Shown here piece after piece: positions 33,574 through 47,700 of a stretch of DNA of 64,000 nucleotides (position 1 is its first letter; each line of letters opens with the position of its first letter). Made by a program: the position numbers and the translations under genes. The DNA is from Psoroptes ovis. Taxonomy: Eukaryota; Arthropoda; Arachnida; Sarcoptiformes; Psoroptidae. The stretch is from assembly GCA_002943765.1 (NCBI GenBank), contig PQWQ01000034.1:62001-126000 (forward strand), in the 5' to 3' direction. The notes below the pieces were generated by a model that was not told the DNA's origin, did no database searches, and worked only from the letters and a program-made list of their open reading frames with translations.

Positions 33574-34326
33574 AGCATCAAAAATTCATTGATATTTCGA
33601 CATCAACTAACAACATCAAGTAAACAAAACAACATTCGAAATCAACATTCGAAACATTTTCGTCTGTTTTTTCTCTTCGATCGTAAAAAACAAACATTTC
33701 TGAATCTCAGTCCCAGCAGCAACAACAAAGCATAAATAAATATTCACCGTCATCATCATTATTTGAATGTGTATTTTACAAATCATGTTTTGAATCATTT
33801 CTCAAATAACATTTCTAAAATTGTGCTGTTCAATGTTCAATGTGTATTTGACTGTGCAACATTTGTTCAAAAATGAAAATTCTCAAATCTTCAAAAATCA
33901 TCTGAGATAATGTTCAAATCTTCCAAAAATTTCAAGAATTCAATTTGATTTGATTCATCATTATTATTTTGAACATTTGAATCGTTTAAAATGCATCAAA
34001 AACATCAAGAAATGTGATCATTCACATAAACATCATCAATAGTCTATACACCTTGATTGTGTCAAGGCAATTTGCTGTTTTACATTGATTTTTGATCATC
34101 ATCATCAACAGCAGCAGCACTAATTTTTGACGACCAAAATTGATTTTTTTTCAAATATGTGAATTAACACATCAACATAAAAATGACATACAAGTTTACA
34201 ATGATGCATTGGATCAGATCAGATCAGATGATGATCTAGATATTTATTTATTTTTCTTCCGTATTTATATTAATCTATGTGTGTGTGTATTTAATCATTT
34301 TGATAAACTCATTTGACACCGTTTTT

Positions 34327-34536
34327 TTAACAAAAAAATCGACTCTGAAACATTTTTGATCTTAAATCTACAAGATTCACATGTTTACCATGCTTAATCC
34401 GGCATATTTTTGCTGCCATTTTCAACGATTCTTTTGATTCATTGATTTCACAGTGTGCCATCAATCGACGACAATTGTTTAAATCGTAATCATTTACAAA
34501 TGTGTCAAATTTAAATTCTCTTGAAATCATGGGCAA
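34327..34536 (-). other. Antisense open frame of uncertain status
   Basis: A 69-codon minus-strand frame without low complexity (FVNDYDLNNCRRLMAHCEIN, KHGKHVNLVDLRSKMFQSRF). Its first in-frame ATG encodes MISREFKF. No family was recognised. It could be a real small gene or exon, or simply the complement of the 5' untranslated region of an alternative Cobl-type transcript. Confidence 0.2.
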
Positions 34537-34629
34537 CGGTGAATCTACCCATTATACATTTGTTGATTCTTCAACTAATTGTTTAAGATATTGTCTTCGA
34601 TCTTCGACATCATCATCATTATGTTACCG
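34529..34629 (+). other. Possible alternative first coding exon of the Cobl-type gene
   Basis: ATG at 34529 opens 33 codons plus two bases (MGNGESTHYTFVDSSTNCLR and on to LCYR) ending at a GTAATT donor. The two-base overhang CG fits the phase of the exon at 41901 exactly, as does the MFSKIKSK exon at 41731. The MGNGES start is a good N-myristoylation context (Gly2, Ser6). The link across 7.3 kb is inferred from phase only. Confidence 0.3.
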
Positions 34630-36570
34630 GTAATTATTTCTTTTACTTTATTTTAAATTGATTTATTCGTAGAGAGAGAAAGTCTTGAATTATCTTTGTA
34701 AAGTGAAAGGTTCTTATTGTATGAAAATCTAGAAATTATTTTAGGCGTAAATATAATGTTTTTGATTGATTGTGTCTTTGATTAATTGATTGATCATCAT
34801 CATTATTATTGAATTGATTTACATATATTCAATCACATTTACATATATTCATTGAATCAGCACAGTTTTTGTGGATGATGCACAACACTCCTAATCGAAA
34901 CTGTATTCATTTTCATCTTATTTTGATTAAGATGCATTGACTACTGTGTGTGAATGTGAATGTAATCGTTGTCGATAGTTTGATAGTAAGTACATAAAGG
35001 TGTGTGTGTTCGCATCGATTAGATTTATTTTTCAATCTTTTGGCCGAATAAAATAGACGACTTGAAATGTTTGAAATGTGCTATCCGTTGATCTGATAAT
35101 CTGATGATAAAAATAAACAAATATTTCCAAATAAAACGTAAAGGAGCAGCCATTGAATCATTAATAATCTAAAAATGCTCACAATTTACAAGTATAAATA
35201 CAATAAATGTATCTAATAATATTGCATCTATACCTTTTTTCGTTTTCAAATTTCTTTTGAATAGATAGTTTAATTTGCAGTTTTGTATCGATTTATTTTA
35301 ATACCGGATTTACTCCTTTCGATTTGTCTATTTTCTAAGGTTTTTTTTCACACATAACCCTTTATCTTGGATTAATCGATGATTGAAATCCAATGATTAT
35401 CGATTTTCCTAAAAATAAATCCATATTTAACTTTATAATGATCGATTTTTCATTACAAAATCCCTAAAAAATGCATGTAAACCAATGTCGTTTGATCGCT
35501 AATATTGACAACTAATTGGTCATTTTGATGATTTTTGTGTCTGTGTAAATTTGATTATTGATATTTATGATTAGTCAGTGTGTGTTAAAATAATGTGAGA
35601 AATACAATTTACTCACATTTTCATGTGAGAAAAAATCAATACGAAATCATAAATATTTGCATCGGCATTACATACACGTCTTTCAAGGATGATTTCAATT
35701 TTAAATTTTTTAATTTTTTCGAAAGATAATGTCTTCACTGCCTTGAAGGACACAGATTACAGAGTGCTGCGGTGGTGAAGATGTGATTTTTGGATTTTTG
35801 AAAAACAGTGATGAAAACATTGATTAATTAATTAATTTCAAGACATAGTCCTTTGATTTTCATAATTTTTCTAATTAATATTGATATTTATGGACCATCA
35901 TTTTTTTTTGGAGACTCATGATGATACTCATGTACTGAGTCTCGTCACAAAATCCGTCTCTATATCCACAAAATAATACAAAAATACAGCATTTTCAGGT
36001 ATTCCTGTAATGCAATTTGTTTATCTGCTGTGATTATCTTTAATTAACCTTAGGACTCACATGTGTGTTGTGTGAATAAGGCCTTTAGTTGTGTTGTTAC
36101 AGCGATAATAGTCAAGATGATCACGCTTTTTTCTTTGATAATCTAAGATCTAAGATATCTTTCAAATATATAAATATTTGATGACACTTGTAACACTTGA
36201 AAACAAATGAAGATCGTCATTCAAACTCAAATCGATCACGATTTCCCAAGTATTTTATCATATTTTCAATCATTCTGATTTCAATCTCTGTATGATTTAT
36301 TTGAATGCATTCAAATAAAATAAAATACACAAATTCTAAGGCTCCAATTGGTTTTTGGCCATTTGTCTGACACTGGTTAAGTGAACTGTTGCTGCTGCTG
36401 CTTCAGAGATCATTAATGGTGTTATGTTCCGGTAAATGAAGATTGCAATCAACTCTTTGAAAACTAAACTCTTTAGTTTTAAATATATTTTCGTGAACAA
36501 ACCAACCAGTAAAAAACAAAACAAAAAGTTCAAAACTTATTGTTTATATGAAATGTGTGTTTGTCATTAT

Positions 36571-36739
36571 TACACGATTTCAAGTTTTAATTCGTAGTTT
36601 TAAAATTAATTTTCGTAATTTTAAAATTAAATTTCATAGTTTTGAATGCAATTTTAAACCGCAAAATTATGAAATTCAAATTGAAAACTATGAAAATAAA
36701 TTTTAAAACTCTGAATTAAAACTTGAAACCCTGCTGTAT
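36571..36739. mobile_element. PalA element 15
   Basis: TACACGATTTCAAGTTTTAA to ACTTGAAACCCTGCTGTA, with a CTG duplication at the right end. Confidence 0.85.
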
Positions 36740-37935
36740 TATTGTTGTTTCTCATTAAATGAAAAATGATGACCAACCAACATCATTGTCATTTAAATTA
36801 TCATTATTATTATATTTAATAAATGAACAATTATCTTTCAATGTCATTCATTAATATACCATATATACGAACGTGATTTATTTATTTTTTACTTAATTTT
36901 AGAATTTACATTCATTCATTGAATGACATTGAAAACTATTGTTATTTTGACAAAAAATCCATGTTTAGAATTGTTTCAAATTTTTCTCAAATTCACGATT
37001 CAAACGTTTTGTTTCCAGATTTTTTTTATATTTTCCTTAAGATAATAATCGAGTAATAAACACGTGTATATTAAATTTTCAAATTCAATTCATTCGAATG
37101 AAAATAGTTCGATTGAGAACCTTATATTCATGAATTGACGACGTATATTTTCGAATATCATCAGTACGAAAATAAACCTAGATTTTAGATTGTTCTCTTT
37201 GGCTGAAGCGAATGCTCAAACATTGAACAATGATAATCAAATACAATGCTTGTGAATAATATTAAAAATATCAATTTTTGTGACCATCTGCTGTCGCTGT
37301 CTTTTGATGGCGTATCCAACAAATAAGACATGAACAATTTATAAATAAACAATCGATTTACAATCGATGTATTGAGTCGATTATTCATTGATCGAAAAAA
37401 AATTTTCTCGATTGTATCCACGATTAATGACTGAAAAAATTTTAAAAAATGGTAAAGGGCTATACTTGGTCAAATAATTTGTGTATATTGGGCGTAGGAA
37501 CTTTTTGATTTATTTATTTCAAAAAATTTCTCATTTCCTAGAAATATATACCCACTTAGCCACTTATTCTTAGACACATGTATCAATTTGGCCGGTTGTT
37601 ACCAAGCTTAGCTGTGTATAATTTTGATTTTACGAATTGCTTAAAGGCGCTTTCGTGTTGCCATTATTCAGCCCATATTTAGGATGAATTAGGGTTCCTT
37701 GTGCATAGCTTTTTGAAAAACATTTAATCACTCATAAATAAATAAAACAGATAATTACACAACGATGATTTTCATTTGTTATTCATTCATTCGGGTAAAA
37801 ATAGCCATTGCACATTTTTCCCGTCATCGAAATTGGTTGATTGATGTCATGCAACAACAAAACACATTATTTTGCCTATAATTATATCTATTTTTCTTAA
37901 AAAATAGACCATATTTTTCTCAAGGCATCAAAATT

Positions 37936-38105
37936 CACAGGGTTTCAAGTTTTGATTCGGGGTTTTGAAATTGAATTTCGTAGTTTTGAAATTCAATTTC
38001 GTAATTTTACCATTTAAAATCAACTTGAAAACTACGAAATTCAACTTTGAAACTATGAAAATTCATTTTAAAACCACGAATTTAAACTTTAAACCCTTGG
38101 TTTGT
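37936..38105. mobile_element. PalA element 16
   Basis: CACAGGGTTTCAAGTTTTGA to AAACTTTAAACCCTTGGTTT. It has no recognisable TA at the left and is more diverged than most copies. Confidence 0.75.
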
Positions 38106-38492
38106 ACATTGGTTATTTGACTTGAAACATATTTTTTATTAATTTGTTTATCATTTATCATACATTCAATCATTAATTGAAAGTTTTCCCATATTTTTGA
38201 TTTGTCATTCTACTTGTCAATATCCATATCCATTCAAATGTGTGACAATTGACTTTTTTTTCACTTTGGGCGTCACATTCAAATAATAAATGATGATGAT
38301 GCTACAATTTTTTAGAATGATTTATATTTTTGAATTTATCATCATTATTTTCTATGGTCATATTCAAAACAGATGATGATGAAGAGGAAGGAAAATATTT
38401 AAATTATTATTTTCAATTTGAATATTTGAATTTCGAATAATTTCAATTGTTTGTTGTTTGCTGATTGTTGAATTTTATAAATATTGTTGTTT

Positions 38493-38615
38493 TACAAGAT
38501 TTCAAGTTGAATTTCGTAGTTTTAAAATTAATTTTCATAGTTTCGAATGCAATTTTTAACTGTAAAATTACGAAATTCAACTTTAAAACTATGAATTAAA
38601 ACTTGAAATCCTGTA
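38493..38615. mobile_element. PalA element 17 (short form)
   Basis: TACAAGATTTCAAGTTGAAT to AAAACTTGAAATCCTGTA. The left arm has lost one internal unit, so the arms are unequal. Confidence 0.8.
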
Positions 38616-38821
38616 TGTTTTTGATATAATCATTTATTTATTTATTCATTTGTTGGTGTGTACATGTGTGTGTGTGACACTTTTTTTTTGTTTTGAATAA
38701 CCGACGACAATTCAAACATTTCGACCATTTTTTTATGAATATTTAAAAATAACCAAAAGGTTAAAAGTAGTTTTTTGTTCATTATTACTATAATAGCCGT
38801 GTATTTATTTGTAAAATAATA

Positions 38822-38904
38822 TTAGCTTGTCCGGAAAGTTTTTGCCGATTTTCCCGAACAACTTTATTGATTAAGCCGAATAAACTTTTCGGACAACGGC
38901 CTAA
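38822..38904. mobile_element. PalB element 7
   Basis: TTAGCTTGTCCGGAAAGTTT to ACTTTTCGGACAACGGCCTAA (last part ACAACGGCCTAA), flanked by TA. It belongs to the subtype with CAACTTTATTGATTAAGCCG in the middle. Confidence 0.8.
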
Positions 38905-39728
38905 TAATTGCTCATTTTTTAAATAAAAACGGAAATATAATCACCAAAAATGATATTTTATTTCTGTGTGTTTCTCTGTTTCAGTTTTGTTTGATATTAT
39001 TGTTTCAGTTATTCAAAATGAATGAATTATTCAAAAAAAAAACATTTGAATGGTACTCATTCATTCATTGTTGAAATTATTACGAATATTTGAAAAAAAT
39101 ATTGTGTTTGATTTTCAATGGATTAAAGCTTTTTTGTTGTAAGCATATGACTATAGCCATTTATGGCCATTTAGATAATTGTAAACATTTTTTTTTATTT
39201 TTGACAAACAAGTGATGTTTTGTATTTATTTTAACTGTGTGTGTGGGCAGCAAATTTTAGTGAAATAATGAATGAATGAATAAATGTACATAATTGTCAA
39301 TTGTCTATTTTTTATTCATTTATATTAAGCAAAGATTTTAAAAAATTTTTTTCAAGTCTTGTTTTATGAAGATTATTACTTAATATATTTAACAATTGAA
39401 TTCAATGATTCATTTTTCAATCACGGTTTTACACTGACATATGTGAAATCAAATGTTTGTGTATTCACACATTTGTCATTAACATCATCCGTTTCATGTG
39501 TTTATCCTTAAATCACCTGATAAGATATTCATCTGATTGATAAAAATCATTTATCAGTTAAAAATCCATAAATGACTTTATTTGAATTCATTTACATTAG
39601 TGACCCATTCGTCGCTTTATATCCAGTGTCTAATCTGTGAATGTGTGTTTCAGGGGCCTTGTTGATTGTGTGATTGCAATCTTATTTTCATTTCATTCCA
39701 TTGTCAAATTTCATAATCGTCAAAAATA

Positions 39729-39811
39729 TTAATGTTTGTCCGAAAAGTTCATTCGGATTAATCAAATAGAGTTGCTCATAAAAATCGGCCAAAACTTTTC
39801 GGATTGCCTAA
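39729..39811. mobile_element. PalB element 8
   Basis: TTAATGTTTGTCCGAAAAGT to AAAACTTTTCGGATTGCCTA. Same subtype as element 7 but in the opposite orientation (CATTCGGATTAATCAAATAG follows the left end). Confidence 0.8.
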
Positions 39812-40008
39812 TATAAATATTTGTGCATTGTTTTTCTCTGTGCCAGTTGATCACCTTTGATATTATTATCATTATTATCACGTATCATTTATTTAAAAAA
39901 ATGATTGCTTCATAATAAATGAAAATATTAAATTTTATCATTAATATTAATGGGATTGATTTTGTCATTTTTGTCATTTTGTTCATTTGAAGACATGTGA
40001 AATTGGAT

Positions 40009-40175
40009 TACAGGATTTAAAGTTTTAATTCGGAGTTTTAAAACTGATTTTCATAGTTTTCAAGTTAATTTTCATTGTTTTGAATGCAATTTTAAACCGG
40101 GAAAATTACGAAATTCTTTTTTAAAACTATGAAATTCAATTTTAAAACTACGAATTAAAACTTGAAAAACCTGTA
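40009..40175. mobile_element. PalA element 18
   Basis: TACAGGATTTAAAGTTTTAA to AAAACTTGAAAAACCTGTA, TA on both sides. Confidence 0.85.
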
Positions 40176-40846
40176 ATGATATTTGTAATTTACACCTGTA
40201 CATTTCAAATGTATTGTGTCTGTGTGTGCATTCAATACCAATGCAATAATAGCTTTTGTTGTTTGTGATAAAGTTGATAATGTGATTTGTTTCGATATAA
40301 ACTTAACACCAATACTTTTAATATCATTTGAGCATCTATACATTCATATTTATTTATATTAAATCATCTATAAATATATATTTATCCGTATATAAATATC
40401 ATTGATCATTGATTAATGTGTTCTTTCAGAGTATTTGGAACAACAATAATTCCCATCATTATTGATTGATCGATATTTTACTAATAAATCATCGTAACAA
40501 ATTGACAATCAAATCAATTAATCGATCAATGGATCAATAGCTTTCACAATTTCAGTAGATTTCACAATTAATCAGCAAAATTTAATGCCTTATATATGAC
40601 CATCTCTAAAAGGGCTATTCATATTATACTTCGATCCATTGAAAAACAACTTGCCTGAATGAAATTTGTATTTAATTTTATTTCAATTTTGTGAACATGT
40701 GATGACAACCTTTTGCAATGAGATGATGCGGTTGAAATCATTCCATTGGTTGATTGATTGATTGATAAAAATAAATATTTTCAAGTGTATGTGGTGGTAG
40801 TGTTGGTTGGTTTAATAATTTTCAATTATTCATTCATCATCATCAT

Positions 40847-41012
40847 TACAAGGTTTCAAGTTTTATTTCGGGGTTTTAAAATTAATTTTCATAGTTTTAA
40901 AATTGAATTTCGTAATTTTCAATGCAATTTTAAACCGTAAAATTACGAAATTCATGTTTAAAACTATGAAAATTAATTTTAAAACTACGAATTAAAACTT
41001 GAAACCTATGTA
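40847..41012. mobile_element. PalA element 19
   Basis: TACAAGGTTTCAAGTTTTAT to TTAAAACTTGAAACCTATGTA. A two-base change has lengthened the right end. Confidence 0.85.
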
Positions 41013-41245
41013 TATTAATTTAAAATTTGAAAATTTACAGCCACAAAAATTGATGGAAAATATTTAATTTTATGATTTTTTTGATTTTGATTGATATGAT
41101 TGACGCCATAGAAACGGCAATTGTCAATTAGTTTTAATCATAATAAATAAATGCACAATGCAAATACTTATTAATGATAATAATCCTACAGTTGATATTT
41201 AATTTCCATTAATTAATATTTATAATTGAAAGATTTATTAATTTA

Positions 41246-41328
41246 TTAAGCTGTCCGCGAAGTTCATTCGGCTTATTCAATACAGAGTTGTTCATAAAAA
41301 TCGGCCAAAACTTTCTGGACATGCCTAA
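41246..41328. mobile_element. PalB element 9
   Basis: TTAAGCTGTCCGCGAAGTTC to AAAACTTTCTGGACATGCCTAA (last part GGACATGCCTAA). Same subtype and orientation as element 8, and strongly diverged in the ends. Confidence 0.75.
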
Positions 41329-41730
41329 TATTTGTCTTGAGCATCATTCATCTTAAATTTTGACATTTTTCAAATTTTTTTGTATTTTCTTAGCTCAAAC
41401 ATTTTACCATTTATCTTTAGCCAGTACATATTTTATTTGTGCTATGTGTTTGCGCGTGTGTGTATGTCCATTTATTGAATTGATATGGCAAATTTCTAAT
41501 TTTTGAAAATGTTAAAAATAATTTCTTCTTTTTAAATGTGCATTTTGAACCTTACAAATCTACAAGATTATTGTTTTTTGAGTTTCTCATACAAATACAT
41601 TGATAACATTAAATTACATGATTAAATAATCGATAATTGTTCCATTACAATCGATTGATATTAAACAACTGTGTTTGATTCATATTGAATCAATTTTCTC
41701 ATTGAAATACTAAAACATTCAAATTCAAAA

Positions 41731-44700
41731 ATGTTTTCAAAAATAAAATCCAAATTGTAAGTTTGTTTCGAGCTATTTGATTGTGTTGTTTCAACAATCG
41801 AATGGCCCAAAACATATGATTAATTAATTGATTTAATTTTGTTTATTTATTTTTATGAATGAAAAACAACTAATTTTCATGTTTTCCCTTTATACAATAG
41901 GTTCAATCGTGGTAGTTTAAAGATTAAAACTAAAAATAGTCCAAAATCCCCGGCCGAATCGATTTCAAATAATTTAAATTCGAATAATTTAAATTCATCA
42001 AATGCATCAAACAGCAATGAAATCAATGAAAAATGTTCAGAAATACCTCAAAAATCGGCAGCAGAAAATCAAAATTCCAAGAAATCATCGCCAAATGGTT
42101 CAATTGATTCCTCAAAAGCCTCGATTTCATCAAATAATTCATCATATTATACGGCATCCAATGATATCGTCGATGCCAATGCTATCAAAGAATTGCTAGA
42201 TGGAACTATTGATCTAAGGGTTCGAGTAAAGCATTTAAATAAAGAAAAAATATTTACATTCGACCGTCAAATGCCGCTGTATGATGTACTGGTTAAAGTA
42301 TCGAATCATTTTTCATTTAATCCTTCGGAATATTCAATTATTGCCGCTGACAGTAATGATGATTCCAACGATGATTACAACAATGATAAATTATTAACAT
42401 TAAAATCGAATCCAATTGGTTTGATTCGAACCGATCGAATTGTTATTGTGCCAAAATTACGTAAACAACGTAATAATAATAATGATAATGATAATAATTG
42501 TAAAAAATTAAATAATTCAAATGAAACTAATCATAACAGCCATAATAATAATGGATTACCATTCACAAAAACCATACGATTCACGATAAATTTACCAAAA
42601 AATCAATTAAAAGTTAAACGTATTGAACCTACCATTAGTTTCAATGTGATCAAAACGCTGATTTGTGAAGAAAAATCATTAGATTCAAGTAAATACCTAT
42701 TGGTGCGACCATTAAAAAAATCCGAATCAATCACTGTAATCGATTTACAACGATGTCCAGCTGATTATGGTATTAATGAAGCTACGCTAATATCTGTACG
42801 TAATTATGAACAATTAATTAAACAATTCACCACCAATTCTCGATCATCGCTGTTTATGAATATGAGTGTTGTCGATGATGGCGATGATGAACAATCGAAT
42901 CGTTTACATTGTCAACAACAAAATGATTGGAGTCAATCAACACCAAACATATCATCAATGATTAATCGTACTCAATCGGATGCCAGTTCCATTGCTAGTT
43001 CTTCACGAGGCACTCGATCGTACAAAAAGAAACCAGCGCCACCACCACCATTAACTAAATCGATTCAAAATCTTGATGTAATTCGTGATGATGATGAAAA
43101 TGAAAATGAAGACGATGCTGAAACTCGAAATCTATCTTCACCTGTATCTGATTCATATTCATTCAATTTAAATAATTCAAAATCATCAGATTCAAAGGCT
43201 GGTGAAGAAGACTTGGTGATTAAAAATCAACCTCTTAGCCAAAATGATTCGATTAATCATTCAAAATTATCATTAAATCGACAAAATTCTTGTTCAAGTA
43301 ATTCAAGTGGTTATCATGAACATATGTCACAAACAACAATAGCCGGTCTATCCGATACTACTACTACACCTTTGTATACACCAATTTCGAATGATTCAAT
43401 TGAACAATATGTGATTATTGATGATACTAGTGAAAATATCAACGACAATAATACTAAACTAGTCAATGAAAAAAAGATTGAATCATCACAAGTAACCGCA
43501 TTGAATATGGAACCATCTACGAAAGGTGCTGCAACAAGGTCCTTAAATTCGAATAATTCATTCAATCATCATCAACGGAAAAAACGTCGAGCACCTTTGC
43601 CGCCACCACCACCACCATTATCATCATCGATATCATCGAACCCAAATTCAATCGAACGGCCATCATCAACATCGCCTAACAACAATGATGATAACCAAAC
43701 TAATTCATTCGATTCGAATCGTATCGAATCACCTTGTTTTACTGAAACAAGTGAAACAGAATTACCATCTTCATTGTGTTATTCGGAAGAATCGAATCAA
43801 GATTTACCACCTAAATCGATTATATTCGATAATCATATGGATAATAATGGTGGCCATGAAACATTGAATGATGATGATCAAAAATTTTCGAATGATTCAA
43901 TGAAAATTAATATTGATTCATCATCAATAGATGGCAATCAATCTGGTGTAATAGATCATGATCAAATCATGGCTATTATCAATGATAATCAATCAAATAA
44001 TGATAATCAACAACCATCAATCACTGATAATTCGAATGTTGTTGCAATCCAAGCAGAAATTCATCAACAATTCAACGATTCGAATTCGTTCGAAAATCGA
44101 ATTGAAATTGATAATAATAGTGTTCATGTAGATGATAATGAAATTGATGATAGCCGCCACCAACAACAGGTCAATGTTATTGATGCTGATGACCTTAATC
44201 ATAATAAAGGTAATTATTATCAATTTTTAATATATTTAAGATATCGTTTTTGTTTCATATATTTCTATCAATCAATTACAATTACAACAATTGCCAATTA
44301 TTATTATTACAAAGCTTTAGGGTCTATAGTTCTTAAAATTGAAATTAATTAATTTTTTTTGAAATTTTCTATTTAATTGACCTCTGTTTTTTGAATTCAA
44401 ATCATTTTTGGGATCGTGTTATACTATTAGGACGAATAGAAACCAATGAATCCATAGCCAATATTATAAATCAAAATGAATTCAATAAAATTCAGAAAAA
44501 ACGCTCACGTTGGCTTCAATTATTGGATCAATATGGTCAAGATGATGATGGTGATCATGATGATCATCGAAACAAATGTTCACATGTCGATGTCGATGGA
44601 GATGATAGCCGCCAACAATGTGATGATTGTAGAAAATGTGTTGAAAATTTTCAAAGCCTACGACAAAAATTTCAAAATGCAATCATTGCTGCCAATTCAA

Positions 44701-47700
44701 TATCCAAAGCATCTACATCATTGATTTCAGGTTTTTATTGGTTGAAATTTCAATGTTTTCTCTTGGTTTCTCCATGTGTCCGTGTCTATAATAATTTCAT
44801 CATGGTCTATGGTCAAATGTCAATCAAAACCTGCTCATTAATTGATATATATGTGTGTCATCTGATTAGTTTTTAATATTTGTGTGTGTATGTCCTTTTG
44901 TGAAACATATTTATTTCTATTTATATTTATATTTGTGTGTGTGTGTAAGTACAGTGTCTGCATCAATTAATTGAATCGCTGATTCGTTTTCAATATGAAT
45001 TTCTTGGAAAATTTTGGCTTATATTCATGCTTATATGTTTCGTACTTCTGGTGCTCACAATTTTCGAAAAAATACTGAAAAAAATGAGAATGAGAAATGA
45101 CCGAAATCACCTGTAAGCCAGTCATCATTTGGTGCAATCATTGGTCAATCATTTTTGATCGATTCAAATTTAAGTCATTTTTTCTGTGTTTATAAGTGAA
45201 AATTTATGTGTTTTCTTCTTTTGAAATTTTCTTATATAAAACTCCATTATGAATGTGTAAAATAATTTAAGTAAAAAAAAAGAGAGAAAGATCAATTTCG
45301 TTTAAAAAACATATTTAGGTTGTCCGGAAAATTTTTGCCGATTATATCGTAGAGAATCATGAGAAAATCGGCAAGAACTTATCGGACAACCTAATATTTA
45401 ATTTTTATGGTAAATATTTTTTAATATTTGTAAAGCAAGAGAGAGAGAGAGACATGTTTTCCACAGAAAAATTGGAAGAGTATTTATGATTTTTAATTTT
45501 TATTTTTTTATTATTTTTATTTAACACTCATGAAGATTAATCAGATAATAATAATCATATTTGAAATATTAGGGGTTGTCCGAAAAGTTTTCGGCGATTT
45601 TTCATGAGCAACTCTATTTGATAAAGCCGAATGAACTTTTCGGACACAACCACCTAATATTTATTGAAAAAACCAGAAACAAAAGTATTTTGAGTGTGAT
45701 ACTAAAATACACTAAGATGGAGAAAATTATTTCCATTCCAAAATTGGTTGTAATTGCTTTTTATTGTCAGTGTGACTGTTCATTGTGCATCATTTTCAAT
45801 GATTCGAAATTCGAACCCAAAAAAATAATTTTTCAAAATTTTAAAAGTTTCACCTAAGACAAAATGTGTTTAAGGTCTTTGAGAAATGTTTGGAAACATT
45901 ATTTCTTGTGCTCAACTAATGATGGTAAATATTTTTGAATTGTTTTTCCCAACAAATTTTAAAATTGTCACCCAGACAACTTTGCAAATGTAAAAATCGA
46001 CTAATCGAAATTTTTTCAATTTCAATTGAGATCTATGAACTCAAAGATCAAAGCATTTTGTGTGTGATTAAGGCTGTAATCTTTGATTTGAGAATGATTA
46101 TTGTGTCTGTGTGTGTGTATGTATGAGTGTGTGAGATGCATTTATTAAATGAAAATTTGGAACAAACACAGTTTCCCAAGCAGCCAGCCAGCCAGCCAAA
46201 TCACGATCGAATTAAAATTGAAATAATTAATTATGATCCCATACATACATACAAATCCCCATTTGATCAAAATCGAATGTTTTTTATTGATTTTCAAAAA
46301 TACAAGATTTCAAGTTTAATTTCGTAGTTTTAAAATTAATTTTCGTAATTATACAATTGAAAATTATATTCAAAATTACGAAATTTAATTTTAAAACTAC
46401 GAAATTAAACTTGAAATCATGTAAATGAATGAATAAATAATCAATAATTATTAATTAAATTGAATGTATTATATGATTATCATAATTATGCTCATTATAA
46501 TGATGATGATTGTCCTGACAACAAAAACAACAACAAAACATCATGATTAGTATTTGTGTGTATAATCATCATCATGTTTACATTTAATTTTTCAATAAAA
46601 ATCAAGCTGTCCGAAAAGTTCATTCGGCCTAATCGAATAGAGATGCACATTGAAAATCGGCCATAACTTTTCGGACATCCTAATATAAATTTTTATTGAA
46701 CTTTCTCTTATTATTTCATTATTTTCAATAGAACACACACACACACTAAATGAATGTGATTTCTCAATTATTTGTCAGATTAATGTTTGTCAGATTAGCC
46801 TAACAACAATCGATTTGTTTTTGAATGAATAAAGATTTGCTTAGAGAGTGATGTTTCATATTTCTTAAAGTTATAATTGTGTTCGACTATGTTCAAATAA
46901 CGTTCAAACCTTTCTCATCCAAACTCTGTTTGTTTGTTGGCTAATTCATTTATCGATAATAAATACAAGGGTTTAAAGTTTTAATCCGTAGTTTTAAAAT
47001 TGAATTTCATAATTTAACCATTTAAAATTCACATTCAAAATTACGAAAATTAACTTTAAAACTACGAAATAAAAGTTGAAAAACCTTGGAAAATATAGTT
47101 TTAAATTTCCTTATATTTTTTTATTCAAAAATCCTTGTGTATATTCTTGATCATCATTTGTGTTTGAAATATCTTTTCCACATTCGATTATTATTATTTG
47201 ATTGAAATTATAATAAATCCTTTCCATTATTTCGTCCCATAGAAGTTAAACAAATCGATGAAACAACAACCTCAACAACAACCACAGCCGCAGCAATAAA
47301 AACAATCGATAAGCCTGAAGCTATAGCCATTAATCAGTGTCAAATCAGGTCTCAAATCGGTTCCGAGCAAAACAATAATGAATGTGATATTAACGTTGAT
47401 GATGATCCGCATGAACACCCAAACACCGACGACAACGAAGAAATGAAAAATAAATCCGTGAATAGTCTTGGTGATCGAAACCAAAAACCATTGGTTATTG
47501 TTTGTGATTGGAAACATCGATCATCAACGACATCATCAACCATTGATGATAATTCAATAAACACTGATAATCATCATGAAAACTATAGTCTTGACGAGCA
47601 AATTGTATTGAATGAACTAAATGAAACATTAGACAAATGTTCCGTATCATCATCATCATCGATTGTTCATGAGTATGATGATAACAATGATGATCAAAAT

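Larger units (their letters stand above)
30613..41730. other. 11 kb gene-poor region upstream of the Cobl-type gene
   Basis: AT-rich DNA with nine PalA and three PalB copies and no complete gene. It contains one weak exon candidate on the minus strand (31919-32091), a possible alternative first exon of the Cobl-type gene (34529-34629) and an overlapping antisense frame (34327-34536). If the alternative exon is real, everything from 34630 to 41900 is intron. Confidence 0.5.

Noticed and set aside
43314..43565. Minus-strand frames within the Cobl-type gene and at 47272-48871
   Set aside because: They are complements of Ser/Asn/Asp-rich coding sequence with no splice or family support.
45576..45857. 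93-codon frame MSEKFSAIF...
   Set aside because: It starts inside PalB 11 and continues in AT-rich intron DNA of the Cobl-type gene without coding signature.
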